Source of the DNA: an uncultured Bacteroidales bacterium
GTDB taxonomy: Bacteria > Bacteroidota > Bacteroidia > Bacteroidales > P3
Assembly: GCA_900318665.1 (NCBI GenBank)
Contig: ONLQ01000022.1
Coordinates: 32,187 to 71,831 of the forward strand
Length of the DNA: 39,645 bases
Reading direction: 5' to 3'
Shown here: positions 1-8,479 of the stretch, piece after piece
Numbering within the stretch: the first letter of the stretch is position 1
How the letters are laid out: each line of letters begins with the position of its first letter
Program-made: the position numbers and the translations under genes
Notes under the pieces: generated by a model
The model's input: the letters and a program-made list of their open reading frames with translations, nothing else
What the model was told of the DNA's origin: nothing
Databases searched by the model: none

Positions 1-24
1 AAAAAAGACCTTCGTTTGAAGGTC
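1..24 (-). terminator. Rho-independent terminator of tRNA-Glu
   Basis: On the minus strand a 7-bp stem (GACCTTC / GAAGGTC, positions 7-13 and 18-24) with a 4-nt loop is followed by six T (positions 1-6). It lies 8 nt past the 3' end of the minus-strand tRNA, so it most simply ends that transcript. The left side may be cut by the window edge. Confidence 0.75.
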
Positions 25-31
25 TTTTCTG

Positions 32-105
32 TACCGCATATCAGAGTCGAACTGATGATCTTCTGCGTGAGAGGCAGATGTCCTGGACCACTAGACGAAT
101 GCGGC
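32..105 (-). tRNA. tRNA-Glu, anticodon CUC
   Basis: On the minus strand all four arms of a tRNA fold. The acceptor stem is GCCGCAT with ATGCGGT, closed by a G-U pair at position 1-72. The D arm contains TCTAGTGGTCCAGGA, typical of tRNA-Glu. The anticodon stem is TCTGC / GCAGA with loop CTCTCAC, giving anticodon CTC. The T arm is ATCAG-TTCGACT-CTGAT. The discriminator is A and no CCA is encoded. It reads the Glu codon GAG. A strong promoter lies just upstream and a terminator just downstream, so it is probably a single-gene transcription unit. Confidence 0.93.
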
Positions 106-124
106 TCATTTACGATTTCGGCTG

Positions 125-155
125 CAAAAGTACACCTTTTTCCGAAACCGACAAA
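125..155 (-). promoter_or_regulatory. Bacteroidetes promoter for tRNA-Glu
   Basis: On the minus strand a -33 box TTTG (positions 152-155) is separated by exactly 19 nt from the -7 box TACTTTTG (positions 125-132). This matches the Bacteroidetes sigma-ABfr consensus TTTG-N19-TAnnTTTG and sits about 20 nt upstream of the tRNA 5' end. It is the best promoter match in the window. Confidence 0.8.
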
Positions 156-228
156 ATTTTATTTCATCTTTTCTGCAACATCTGTTTTATTTTATTGATT
201 TTTAAGGCTCCATTATCTAATTATTTCG

Positions 229-236
229 TACCTTTG
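229..236 (+). promoter_or_regulatory. -7 element upstream of the PspC gene
   Basis: TACCTTTG fits the -7 consensus TAnnTTTG and lies 22 nt before the ATG at 259. I see no good -33 TTTG at 19-21 nt, so only the -7 half is supported. Confidence 0.5.
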
Positions 237-258
237 CATTTTGTAAAAACACACAAAT

Positions 259-468
259 ATGGAAACACCTACCTACAAAAGACTGACTCGCGACACCCAA
301 AACAAATCCATTGCCGGCGTATGTTCTGGTCTGGGCAGATATTTCAATATCGACCCCGTACTTTTCCGCCTCATTTTCATAGCCGCCATAATCACTGGCG
401 GATGGGGACTGCTGCTTTATATTATAATGTGGATAGTAATCCCAGCCGACAACCTTCTGCCCAGATAG
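259..468 (+). CDS. PspC-domain small membrane protein
   Basis: This 69-residue protein is a single PspC domain. Residues about 5-30 hold the characteristic segment with 'IAGVCSGLGRYFNID', and residues about 36-62 form one hydrophobic membrane helix ending in 'MWIVIPAD'. Stand-alone PspC proteins of this size are common in Bacteroidetes. In proteobacteria PspC takes part in the phage-shock envelope-stress response, but no pspA, pspB or pspF is nearby, so a stress role here is only inferred. The gene appears monocistronic, with a -7 promoter box just upstream and thrS starting 120 nt downstream behind its own -7 box. Confidence 0.88.
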   Translation: METPTYKRLTRDTQNKSIAGVCSGLGRYFNIDPVLFRLIFIAAIITGGWGLLLYIIMWIVIPADNLLPR

Positions 469-545
469 GATTGCACCCGCGCCAGACCCTGATGCTCGTG
501 ATTGGCTGAAAGTCAAAGTTTTTTTACCTATTCAAAATAAATGTG

Positions 546-553
546 TAATTTTG
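546..553 (+). promoter_or_regulatory. -7 element upstream of thrS
   Basis: TAATTTTG matches TAnnTTTG and lies 38 nt before the thrS ATG. The region about 19 nt further upstream is T-rich (TTTTTTTA) without a clear TTTG. It probably drives the thrS-infC-rpmI-rplT cluster. Confidence 0.5.
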
Positions 554-591
554 CAAGTTCGAAATAGTAGAAAAACAGACTTCCAAAAACC

Positions 592-2523
<1,932 letters not shown>

Positions 2524-2571
2524 TAAACCGTCGTGACCAACGCCACGGCACAATAGTAACCAACCTAATAT

Positions 2572-2576
2572 AGGAG
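2572..2576 (+). promoter_or_regulatory. Shine-Dalgarno that sets the infC start
   Basis: AGGAG lies 6 nt before an ATT codon (2583) and 9 nt before an ATA codon (2586), both in the infC frame. No ATG, GTG or TTG occurs in that frame between the upstream stop (TAG, 2571-2573) and the internal ATG at 2697. SD matches are rare in Bacteroidetes, which makes this one informative. Confidence 0.65.
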
Positions 2577-2582
2577 AACCAA

Positions 2583-3161
2583 ATTATAGCAACTCCATTC
2601 AATCCTAATCGCCCTAACAACAACAGCAAAGGGCGCGGACGCGGGCCTGCAAAGAAAGAGCCCGAACACCTTATCAACGAACGCATTCAGGAACCCATGG
2701 TGCGTGTGGTGGGCGAAGGTATGGAACCCACTATCATGAACACACGCGATGCGCTCAAGATGGCCTACGACGAGGGGCTGGACCTCGTGATGATTTCGCC
2801 CACGGCAACACCGCCAGTATGCAAAATCATCGAGTACCAGAAATACCTCTACGAGCAGAAAAAACGCGAAAAAGAGCGCAAGGCCAACGCCGCAAAGGTG
2901 GTTATTAAGGAGATACGTCTCGGCATGAACACCGATGACCACGACTTCGAATTCAAACTGAACCACGCCATCCGCTTCTTGCAAGACGGCAACAAGGTGA
3001 AAGTGGACATGCTTTTCAAAGGTCGCTCCATAGTTTACAAAGACCAGGGCGAAGCACAGATGCTCAAATTCGCCGAGGCACTGCTCGAATACGGCAAGCC
3101 AGAGGTGATGCCCCGACTGGAAGGCAAGCGAATGCTGATGATTATCGCCCCTAAGAAGTAA
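2583..3161 (+). CDS. infC: Translation initiation factor IF-3 (AUU/AUA start)
   Basis: IF-3 binds the 30S subunit, keeps 50S off and proofreads the start codon and initiator tRNA. The first ATG in frame (2697) would give a 154-residue protein beginning inside the N-domain. The frame is open upstream and encodes the conserved IF-3 start segment 'LINERIQEPMVRVVGEG'. I therefore place the start at ATT 2583 (192 aa), with ATA 2586 the alternative. A basic, Asn/Gly-rich tail precedes the N-domain. The N-domain ends in 'PPVCKIIEYQKY', a Lys-rich linker follows, and the C-domain runs from 'VKEIRLGMNTDDHDFEFK' to 'KRMLMIIAPKK'. E. coli infC also starts at AUU, which lets IF-3 repress its own synthesis; the same is inferred here. 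Confidence 0.93.
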   Translation: MIATPFNPNRPNNNSKGRGRGPAKKEPEHLINERIQEPMVRVVGEGMEPTIMNTRDALKMAYDEGLDLVMISPTATPPVCKIIEYQKYLYEQKKREKERKANAAKVVIKEIRLGMNTDDHDFEFKLNHAIRFLQDGNKVKVDMLFKGRSIVYKDQGEAQMLKFAEALLEYGKPEVMPRLEGKRMLMIIAPKK

Positions 3162-3218
3162 CAAAGCAAATCCAAACAAGTTTCAACAATATAGTCTAAC
3201 TCTTAAAACAGTAAAGTA

Positions 3219-3413
3219 ATGCCAAAAATGAAAGCCAAGTCGGCAGCCAAAAAGCGTTTCGCTTTCACCGGCACCGGCAAAATCAAGAGAAAGCATGCTT
3301 ATCATAGCCACATTCTGACTAAGAAAGAGACCACGCAGAAACGTAATCTCGACCACACCGCACTGGTGAGCCGCGACGACGAGAAGCGCGTAAAACGTAT
3401 GCTTTTAGCCTAA
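3219..3413 (+). CDS. rpmI: 50S ribosomal protein L35
   Basis: A 64-residue, very basic protein with the L35 signature '[12 protein letters not shown]' at the N-terminus and the '[17 protein letters not shown]' segment. It is part of the large ribosomal subunit. Length and position between infC and rplT are as in most bacteria. It lies 57 nt after infC with no terminator between them, so cotranscription is likely. Confidence 0.97.
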   Translation: MPKMKAKSAAKKRFAFTGTGKIKRKHAYHSHILTKKETTQKRNLDHTALVSRDDEKRVKRMLLA

Positions 3414-3553
3414 CAAACAAAAAAAGAATGCGAATGGTGCGGGACATCCCATGCCTTGCACCCTCTCCGCATCGGAGTAATTAACCATTGTTCGCAGCAC
3501 CATAAGAGGCTTGCAACATCAGCCCGCTCGGACGAAAACAAAATTTTAAGATT
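3414..3553 (+). promoter_or_regulatory. Structured rpmI-rplT intergenic region, possible L20 leader
   Basis: These 140 nt separate two genes that are usually only tens of nt apart. ATGGTGC at 3434-3440 can pair perfectly with GCACCAT at 3497-3503. Alternatively its GGTGC (3436-3440) pairs with GCACC (3458-3462). A separate hairpin CTCCG-CAT-CGGAG lies at 3465-3477. Mutually exclusive long-range pairing is what autoregulatory ribosomal leaders use; in E. coli and Bacillus, L20 represses through such structures. That this region does so is inferred. Confidence 0.35.
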
Positions 3554-3898
3554 ATGCCAAGATCAGTAAACGCCGTTGCTTCAAGAGCACGCAGAAAAAA
3601 AATCCTCAACCGCACCAAAGGTTATTGGGGCAGAGGTAAAAACGTTTGGACAGTAGCCAAAAACAAGTGGGAAAAAGGTCAGACCTACGCCTACCGCGAT
3701 CGTAAAAACAAGAAAAGAGAATTCCGCGCACTGTGGATTAACCGTATCAACGCCGGTTGCCGCATCAACGGTATCTCCTACTCCGTTTTTATGGGCGGCC
3801 TTCACAAGAACAACATCGAACTGAACCGCAAGGTTTTGGCCGACCTCGCCATGAACAATCCCGAGGCATTTGCCGCTGTTGTCAAGATGGTGAAATAG
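3554..3898 (+). CDS. rplT: 50S ribosomal protein L20
   Basis: A 114-residue basic protein with the L20 features: N-terminal '[18 protein letters not shown]' extension, '[11 protein letters not shown]', and the globular part with '[13 protein letters not shown]' and '[18 protein letters not shown]'. L20 binds 23S rRNA early in 50S assembly and in several bacteria also represses its own operon. Length matches the family. It follows a 140-nt structured spacer after rpmI and precedes rplS by 38 nt. Confidence 0.98.
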   Translation: MPRSVNAVASRARRKKILNRTKGYWGRGKNVWTVAKNKWEKGQTYAYRDRKNKKREFRALWINRINAGCRINGISYSVFMGGLHKNNIELNRKVLADLAMNNPEAFAAVVKMVK

Positions 3899-3936
3899 TC
3901 GAATAAGCGTGTTAAACATTTTAAAACTTATTTGTC

Positions 3937-4290
3937 ATGGGAAAAAATGAATTAATGCAATATGTAGAGAATTTGGTCGAACGCAAAGAGTTCCCCGAGT
4001 TCAAGGCTGGAGACACCATCACTGTCCACTACAAAATCCGTGAAGGAAACAAAGAACGTATCCAGAACTTCCAAGGCGTTGTCCTGCAGCGCAGCGGAAG
4101 CGGTTCCACCGAAACCTTTACTGTCCGTAAGATTGCCAACGGTATCGGCGTAGAGAGAATATTCCCCATCGCCAGCCCGTTCATCGAGCAGATAGACGTC
4201 AACAAGCATGGCGCAGTGCGCCGCGCCCGTATCTTCTACCTGCGCGACCTCACCGGTAAGAAAGCCCGTATCAAAGAGAAACGCCGCTAA
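3937..4290 (+). CDS. rplS: 50S ribosomal protein L19
   Basis: A 117-residue protein with L19 hallmarks: '[18 protein letters not shown]', '[13 protein letters not shown]', '[18 protein letters not shown]' and the C-terminal '[21 protein letters not shown]'. L19 sits at the 30S-50S interface. In many bacteria rplS belongs to the rpsP-rimM-trmD-rplS operon; here it directly follows rplT, and the strong terminator after it suggests it closes the thrS-to-rplS unit. Confidence 0.98.
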   Translation: MGKNELMQYVENLVERKEFPEFKAGDTITVHYKIREGNKERIQNFQGVVLQRSGSGSTETFTVRKIANGIGVERIFPIASPFIEQIDVNKHGAVRRARIFYLRDLTGKKARIKEKRR

Positions 4291-4323
4291 GCCGTTCCTC
4301 ACGTTGAAACCTGTTTGGAATTT

Positions 4324-4360
4324 AAAAGACAGATGGACGCTTGCCCATCTGTCTTTTTTA
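4324..4360 (+). terminator. Rho-independent terminator after rplS
   Basis: The stem AAAGACAGATGG / CCATCTGTCTTT (4325-4336 and 4345-4356) with an 8-nt loop runs into a T tract (4354-4359). It lies 34 nt after the rplS stop. Confidence 0.9.
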
Positions 4361-4480
4361 TATTACACACCTCTATGTGCGGTCTGTTGACTCCAAGGAC
4401 ATCGAAACAACCAAAGCGCATGTGTTAACGCTGACAGCGTTTCGCATGGGGAAAGCACCCAACAACCATCGCCAGCAAAC

Positions 4481-4509
4481 AAAAAACGGCACATTTTTGT
4501 GCCGTTTTT
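4481..4509 (-). terminator. Terminator of the LRR/T9SS gene, possibly bidirectional
   Basis: The stem AAAACGGCAC / GTGCCGTTTT with loop ATTTTT has a T tract on both strands. It lies about 30 nt past the stop codon of the minus-strand gene ending at 4539. On the plus strand it would back up the rplS terminator. Confidence 0.85.
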
Positions 4510-4538
4510 ATTCACTAATGCATCGTGCATTAATCCAT

Positions 4539-6665
4539 CTATTTCACTATCAGACGGCGAGCGGTTTGAGTGCCATCTTTCAGGGTTAGACGCATGGTGT
4601 AGATGCCAATGCTGGGCAATTGAGAACTTTGAATTTCAAAATACTCATTTCTTGATTCGCAATTGAGAATCTGACGTCCTTGAATGTCGAATACCGAGAG
4701 ATGCGCACCCTGCATGTCAATGTTGCCATCAAAAGTTATACGAACCATCTGACCTCTAACTGCCGGATTGGGGGCTATGACGAAGTCCACATTGGCGGCA
4801 TTGATAGTGCCGATGCCCTCAGTGGCAGGAGTAATAGTGAGCGAGATTGTTACGGTGCTGTCGCAGCCCGCAACAGTCTGGATGGTACGGGTGATGCTGC
4901 CACTCTCAGTAAAGGTCTCGCCATGCCAGGCATACTGACCTACTGCCTCGGCGGTAAAAGTAGTCTCGGCACTGTGGTTGATGGTGAGCAGGAGCGTAAC
5001 GGTGCTGTCGCAACCAGCAACATTGGTATAAATGGCGGTAGGTGCCGTGGCCGGGGTAGCGGTATAGGTCTCGCCACGCCATACGAATTGGTCACATTCG
5101 GTAGCGGAGGTATCGCTGGTGGTGCTATGGTTTATGGTAAGGTTGAGTGTTACTATGCTGTCGCAGCCATCGTTGTTTCTATAAGTTGCAGTAGGTGCGG
5201 TCGTTGGTGTGCTGGTATAGGTTCCGCCATTCCATACGAATTGGTCGCAGGCGGTAGCAATAGTGTCTCCCGAGAACGACTTGGCCGAGAAGGTAGCCGT
5301 AAGAGTCCTGTCGGCGGTAATGGTGATGGTGTCGGTCAGCGAGGCGTTGATGGGCGTGTTGTCGCCCCATGCTGTGAACACATAGCAGGAGTCCGCTACG
5401 GTGGCTTTGACCACGACTTGCTCATCTGGTTTCACATAGTAGGTGCCATCGCCGTTGTCCACATAGTTTTTGAAACTTGGGTCGAAAACGGTAAGGTCTT
5501 GCACAGTGAGCAAATACTGGTCAGGATTGCTAAAGCAATGGACACCGAAGTAGTAAGAACCATCAGCGTCGGGTGTGAATGTCCCTGTGTGTATGTAGGC
5601 ATTGATTCTGGCCCAGGCGCTGGCAATCACGACGGTACCGCTATTGAGGCTGGCAGCATCACAGGTCGTGGCCGCTTTAATCTCGAAACGTTCCGAAAAC
5701 CCTTCTTCACGTTTGGCCCTAACGCTGACAGTGTAGGTGATTCCGGCTCGGAGGGCTATCGGCATGGTAACAAGCCAATCGTCGGCACTGTTGATATCAT
5801 TATAATAGTAGGTTGCGGCACCATCGCCATAATCCTCACCATAACTCCATGTGCTTCCGTCGTTATTGGCATCTATTACGATCATTTGGTCGACCAGTTG
5901 CTGGGAGTTTAACGGATTGCTATACATGGTGCTTTGGTCAACCAATCCAAGTGTCCCGTGCTGGTTGTCGTTAGAGGCAAGTGTTAGGAGACGAGCATCG
6001 TCAGCCACAAATGTTCGACTGAATTTAACACGATACTCCTCGAGATATGCGAAAGGGACGTGGAATCGGGTAGATGACCCATAGCCCTCATCGTCGAAAG
6101 AGTCTCCATTAGGAAATGTCAGGTTGTTGGGGTCGGCGGAAATGTAAAAATCGGTAAGCGAGGTGCATTGATCGAATGGTCTGAGCCCGATTTCTCTTAT
6201 TGTGCTAGGAAATATTACCATGGTCAGATGTCCGCCGCAATCGGTGAATGCATATTCCCCTATGCTTGTAACCCCTTCGGGTATGGCGAGTGTGTCGTAC
6301 AGGTCGGCTCCGTAAAATGCATACATCCCGATGGACTGCAATCCGTTGCCAAAGGATATGGATTTGACAGAACTGTACATGTAGAACGACCGTGTGCCGA
6401 TGTGCGTAACTCCGTCGGCAATGACAATGGTTTTGGCCATCCCCCTCGCAGTGCTGGACCATGGAGCATCCGAGAAACCATCATAGTCATACATGGCGCC
6501 ACTAACACCGTTGGTAGGTGCTACCGTCAGCACCGAGTCCACCAGCGTTACGGTGCATCCGCTGCTGTACCACGGACCATAGGTTTCAGCCTTTGCGGTC
6601 GGAATAAATGTCGTAACTAATGCTACCATAAGGAGCATTACAAATGTTAGTCGTTGTTTCTTCAT
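4539..6665 (-). CDS. Secreted LRR (BspA-like) protein with GCDS repeats and T9SS type A domain
   Basis: A 708-residue exported protein. I start it at the ATG at 6665, which opens a signal peptide 'MKKQRLTFVMLLMVALVTTF' ending near 'AKA'. The longer frame to 6743 would begin upstream of the promoter. Residues about 70-190 are leucine-rich repeats of the BspA/LRR_5 type ('HIGTRSFYMYSSVKSISF', 'SIGEYAFTDC'). A middle region of unknown fold precedes an InlB-like B repeat ('YVFTAWGDN...TITADRTLTATF'). Three 'GCDS' repeats follow (about 463-614). The last about 90 residues are a T9SS type A sorting domain ('VIAPNPAVRGQMVRI' to 'RRLIVK'), so the mature protein is probably surface-attached or released. 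BspA-type LRRs often bind host proteins; no target can be named. Confidence 0.88.
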   Translation of the reverse strand: MKKQRLTFVMLLMVALVTTFIPTAKAETYGPWYSSGCTVTLVDSVLTVAPTNGVSGAMYDYDGFSDAPWSSTARGMAKTIVIADGVTHIGTRSFYMYSSVKSISFGNGLQSIGMYAFYGADLYDTLAIPEGVTSIGEYAFTDCGGHLTMVIFPSTIREIGLRPFDQCTSLTDFYISADPNNLTFPNGDSFDDEGYGSSTRFHVPFAYLEEYRVKFSRTFVADDARLLTLASNDNQHGTLGLVDQSTMYSNPLNSQQLVDQMIVIDANNDGSTWSYGEDYGDGAATYYYNDINSADDWLVTMPIALRAGITYTVSVRAKREEGFSERFEIKAATTCDAASLNSGTVVIASAWARINAYIHTGTFTPDADGSYYFGVHCFSNPDQYLLTVQDLTVFDPSFKNYVDNGDGTYYVKPDEQVVVKATVADSCYVFTAWGDNTPINASLTDTITITADRTLTATFSAKSFSGDTIATACDQFVWNGGTYTSTPTTAPTATYRNNDGCDSIVTLNLTINHSTTSDTSATECDQFVWRGETYTATPATAPTAIYTNVAGCDSTVTLLLTINHSAETTFTAEAVGQYAWHGETFTESGSITRTIQTVAGCDSTVTISLTITPATEGIGTINAANVDFVIAPNPAVRGQMVRITFDGNIDMQGAHLSVFDIQGRQILNCESRNEYFEIQSSQLPSIGIYTMRLTLKDGTQTARRLIVK
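4823..5275 (-). repeat. Three GCDS repeats in the LRR protein
   Basis: Three tandem units of about 47-50 residues share the pattern C-D-Q-F-V-W-x-G-x-T-Y-T ... G-C-D-S-x-V-T-L-x-L-T-I-N. The first two keep both cysteines. In the third 'ECDQF' has become 'AVGQY', so only the second cysteine is left. The same unit forms the body of the giant proteins at 12236 and 17186. Confidence 0.85.
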
Positions 6666-6717
6666 AATTGATTGATATTTATTGTTCGGTTTTCTAATTG
6701 CAAACGCCTTATCGTTG

Positions 6718-6751
6718 CAAAAATACAAATTTCTCGGTTGCAACCGCCAAA
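6718..6751 (-). promoter_or_regulatory. Promoter of the LRR/T9SS gene
   Basis: On the minus strand TATTTTTG (6718-6725) matches the -7 box. A TTTG (6748-6751) lies 22 nt upstream, slightly more than the usual 19-21. Transcription would start near 6712, which supports translation from 6665 rather than from the upstream ATG at 6743. Confidence 0.55.
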
Positions 6752-6764
6752 TTCATATATAATT

Positions 6765-6787
6765 TCTCGATTTGAATATAATCGAGA
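6765..6787 (-). terminator. Possible terminator after the DUF4846 gene
   Basis: The 8-bp stem TCTCGATT / AATCGAGA with a 7-nt loop begins 8 nt past the stop codon of the minus-strand gene at 6796. Only a weak A/T-rich run follows instead of a T tract, so termination is uncertain. Confidence 0.35.
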
Positions 6788-6795
6788 TACCAAAA

Positions 6796-7710
6796 CTATT
6801 TAAATCTACGAAGGTTGTCCTCGCAAAAACTGTATGTCGGGAAATCGATAAAACCGTAGCGGAGCAACTGGCTGAGCGAATACCACGGCGTGGTGGTATC
6901 ATCCGAATCCACACCAAGCACATGAATATCAGCAGCAGGCGTATTGCTCTCCAAAACAAGAAAAAGTTTCTCGCCCGTAGAGGGATTCTCCACCATATCG
7001 CCCACAAGAATGGCATGACCCGGACGGCCTGGCGTTAGGAAGAAATCGCCTATCTGCATATCGGCATACGACACCTTGCGCGCATCATAATCCAGCGACA
7101 TGGTGCCAGCATAGGTAAACACCATTTCAAGATAGTCGCGGAAGCACTCATAGGAATAGTTGCGCTTGGCACGATGGCTCCAGCCCGCCTTGCTGCCGCC
7201 AGAGACATACACCCTGTCGCCATCAGCCCAGCGGCTGTAAGGACAAGGGAAGCGATTGGTGAAATGGAAAACTATATCGTCATAACGTTTCAGACCGTAC
7301 AGCCATTCGGCTCGGAGGCGTATCACCGCATCGGCGCACTGCTGAAGGTCAACGCTGCCGATGTCCATGTCTATCACCGCATGAGCATAGTCTGACGCCC
7401 ATCCTTTGTGTCCCAGATAGTCGAGCACGCGACACCCCTGCGGACGCAGTGGCAGGCTGCGGAGATAGGCTGCAAAACTATTGCTGTCGGCCTCATGACG
7501 CACAAAACCCTCGGGAGCATAAATCTCGCCGACAGTGGAAGGCCATGAAAAAACAATGTTATTGCTATCTATGGGAGCCGCAGACGTGTTTAATGGCGTA
7601 ATAACTGAATCTGGAACAGTGTCAAAATTGTTCTGCGCATTAACTCCGACCGTTGGGAATAAAGTCGAAAAAAGAACGATGCAGAATAGATAGCGAAGGG
7701 ATATTTTCAT
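6796..7710 (-). CDS. Exported DUF4846-family protein
   Basis: A 304-residue protein with an N-terminal signal sequence (hydrophobic residues 5-20, cleavage plausible after 'VNAQ' near 26). The rest resembles DUF4846: 'SFAAYLRSLPLRP', 'QQCADAVIRLRAEWLY', 'YSYECFRDYLEMVFTYAGT' and 'IGDFFLTPGRPGHAILVGD', ending 'PWYSLSQLLRYGFIDFPTY'. The family has no established biochemical role that I know of. The conserved cysteine in 'QQCADA' and the histidine of 'GRPGHAI' would suit a papain/NlpC-like enzyme, but that is speculation. Its own weak terminator and the promoter of the next gene suggest it is transcribed alone. Confidence 0.82.
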   Translation of the reverse strand: MKISLRYLFCIVLFSTLFPTVGVNAQNNFDTVPDSVITPLNTSAAPIDSNNIVFSWPSTVGEIYAPEGFVRHEADSNSFAAYLRSLPLRPQGCRVLDYLGHKGWASDYAHAVIDMDIGSVDLQQCADAVIRLRAEWLYGLKRYDDIVFHFTNRFPCPYSRWADGDRVYVSGGSKAGWSHRAKRNYSYECFRDYLEMVFTYAGTMSLDYDARKVSYADMQIGDFFLTPGRPGHAILVGDMVENPSTGEKLFLVLESNTPAADIHVLGVDSDDTTTPWYSLSQLLRYGFIDFPTYSFCEDNLRRFK

Positions 7711-8018
7711 CTAAACATTATAAACCAAAGACAAAATAACGACAAATAAAATATAATATTGTAGGAAAATTGCAAGCAGAATACTTCCTTTTGCAAAATG
7801 ATACAGATAGAACACAATTACGGACATATAAAACGGAAGACATGACAACACATAGATATGGTTCAAATGCCTTAAACTTTCTTAATAATAGTTAAAAACG
7901 GTATTTTTTGAATAAAAACATTGTCGGTTTTAAGAAAAGACGTATCTTTGCAAGCGTTACAAAACAAGGGTAACACGACAACAAGAAACAATAACTTACA
8001 AATATTCAAAAGAATAAT
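7711..8018 (+). other. 308-nt intergenic region between divergent genes
   Basis: A/T-rich DNA between the DUF4846 gene (minus) and rpsO (plus). The rpsO side holds a good promoter (listed separately) and a short 5-bp hairpin GTTAC / GTAAC at 7956-7974 in the rpsO leader. On the DUF4846 side only imperfect -7-like strings are visible. I see no open frame or RNA gene. Confidence 0.6.
7920..7950 (+). promoter_or_regulatory. Promoter of rpsO
   Basis: ATTG (7920-7923) is separated by 19 nt from TATCTTTG (7943-7950), a near-perfect Bacteroidetes promoter. It leaves a leader of about 60 nt before the rpsO ATG. Confidence 0.75.
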
Positions 8019-8288
8019 ATGTATCTGACAAAGGAAAAGAAACAGGAAATTTTTGCCGAGTATGGCAAAAACGCCCAGGACAGCGGTTCAACCGAGGCTC
8101 AAATCGCCCTCTTCACCTACCGCATTCAGCACCTTACCGAGCTGATGAAGCAGAACAAGAAAGACCAGGTGAGCGAGCGCGCCCTCGTAGGTCTGGTTGG
8201 CAAACGCCGTCGTATGCTCGACTATCTGAAACAAGTCGACATTGAGCGCTACCGCGCCATCATCAAGAAACTGAATTTGAGAAAATAG
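8019..8288 (+). CDS. rpsO: 30S ribosomal protein S15
   Basis: An 89-residue protein with the S15 motifs 'DSGSTEAQIALFTYRIQHLTEL' (shown in part: G-S-T-E-x-Q-I), 'LVGLVGKRRRMLDYL' and a final basic helix ending 'KLNLRK'. S15 binds 16S rRNA early in 30S assembly. rpsO-pnp order is conserved in many bacteria; here a terminator separates the two. Confidence 0.98.
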   Translation: MYLTKEKKQEIFAEYGKNAQDSGSTEAQIALFTYRIQHLTELMKQNKKDQVSERALVGLVGKRRRMLDYLKQVDIERYRAIIKKLNLRK

Positions 8289-8316
8289 TTTTTCATATTT
8301 ATTTGGTTATGGTTGA

Positions 8317-8347
8317 GACACTCGGGTCTTCCGGGTGTCTTTTTTTT
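8317..8347 (+). terminator. Terminator after rpsO
   Basis: Stem GACACTCGG (8317-8325) pairs with CCGGGTGTC (8331-8339), with one G-U pair and loop GTCTT, followed by eight T. It lies 28 nt after the rpsO stop, so read-through into pnp would be limited. Confidence 0.9.
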
Positions 8348-8420
8348 ACTACAACGACGCTTCTGACGCACCATAAGTAGCAAAAGACTTGATAACCAAA
8401 GGATAGACGAATACTCCCCT

Positions 8421-8444
8421 GGCCGTGCATACGGTTGCACGGCC
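8421..8444 (+). promoter_or_regulatory. Leader hairpin upstream of pnp
   Basis: A perfect 9-bp stem GGCCGTGCA / TGCACGGCC with a 6-nt loop ends 35 nt before the pnp ATG. No T tract follows, so it is not a terminator. In E. coli the pnp leader forms a stem that RNase III cuts and PNPase then degrades, giving autoregulation. Position and shape here would suit a comparable control; that is inferred. Confidence 0.45.
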
Positions 8445-8479
8445 CGCTGCAAATAACAGAAACAATAAAAGAAAACGAA

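Noticed and set aside
16-509. Open frames of 60 and 143 codons over the tRNA and PspC region
   Set aside because: They overlap the tRNA or the PspC gene in another frame and show no protein-like features.
6666-6743. 26-codon N-terminal extension of the LRR/T9SS protein
   Set aside because: It begins upstream of the predicted promoter and would bury the signal peptide behind a polar stretch.
8435-8479. Upstream ATG extending PNPase by 15 residues
   Set aside because: It overlaps the leader hairpin and adds residues not typical of PNPase; 'MNIITKRF' at 8480 looks like the normal start.
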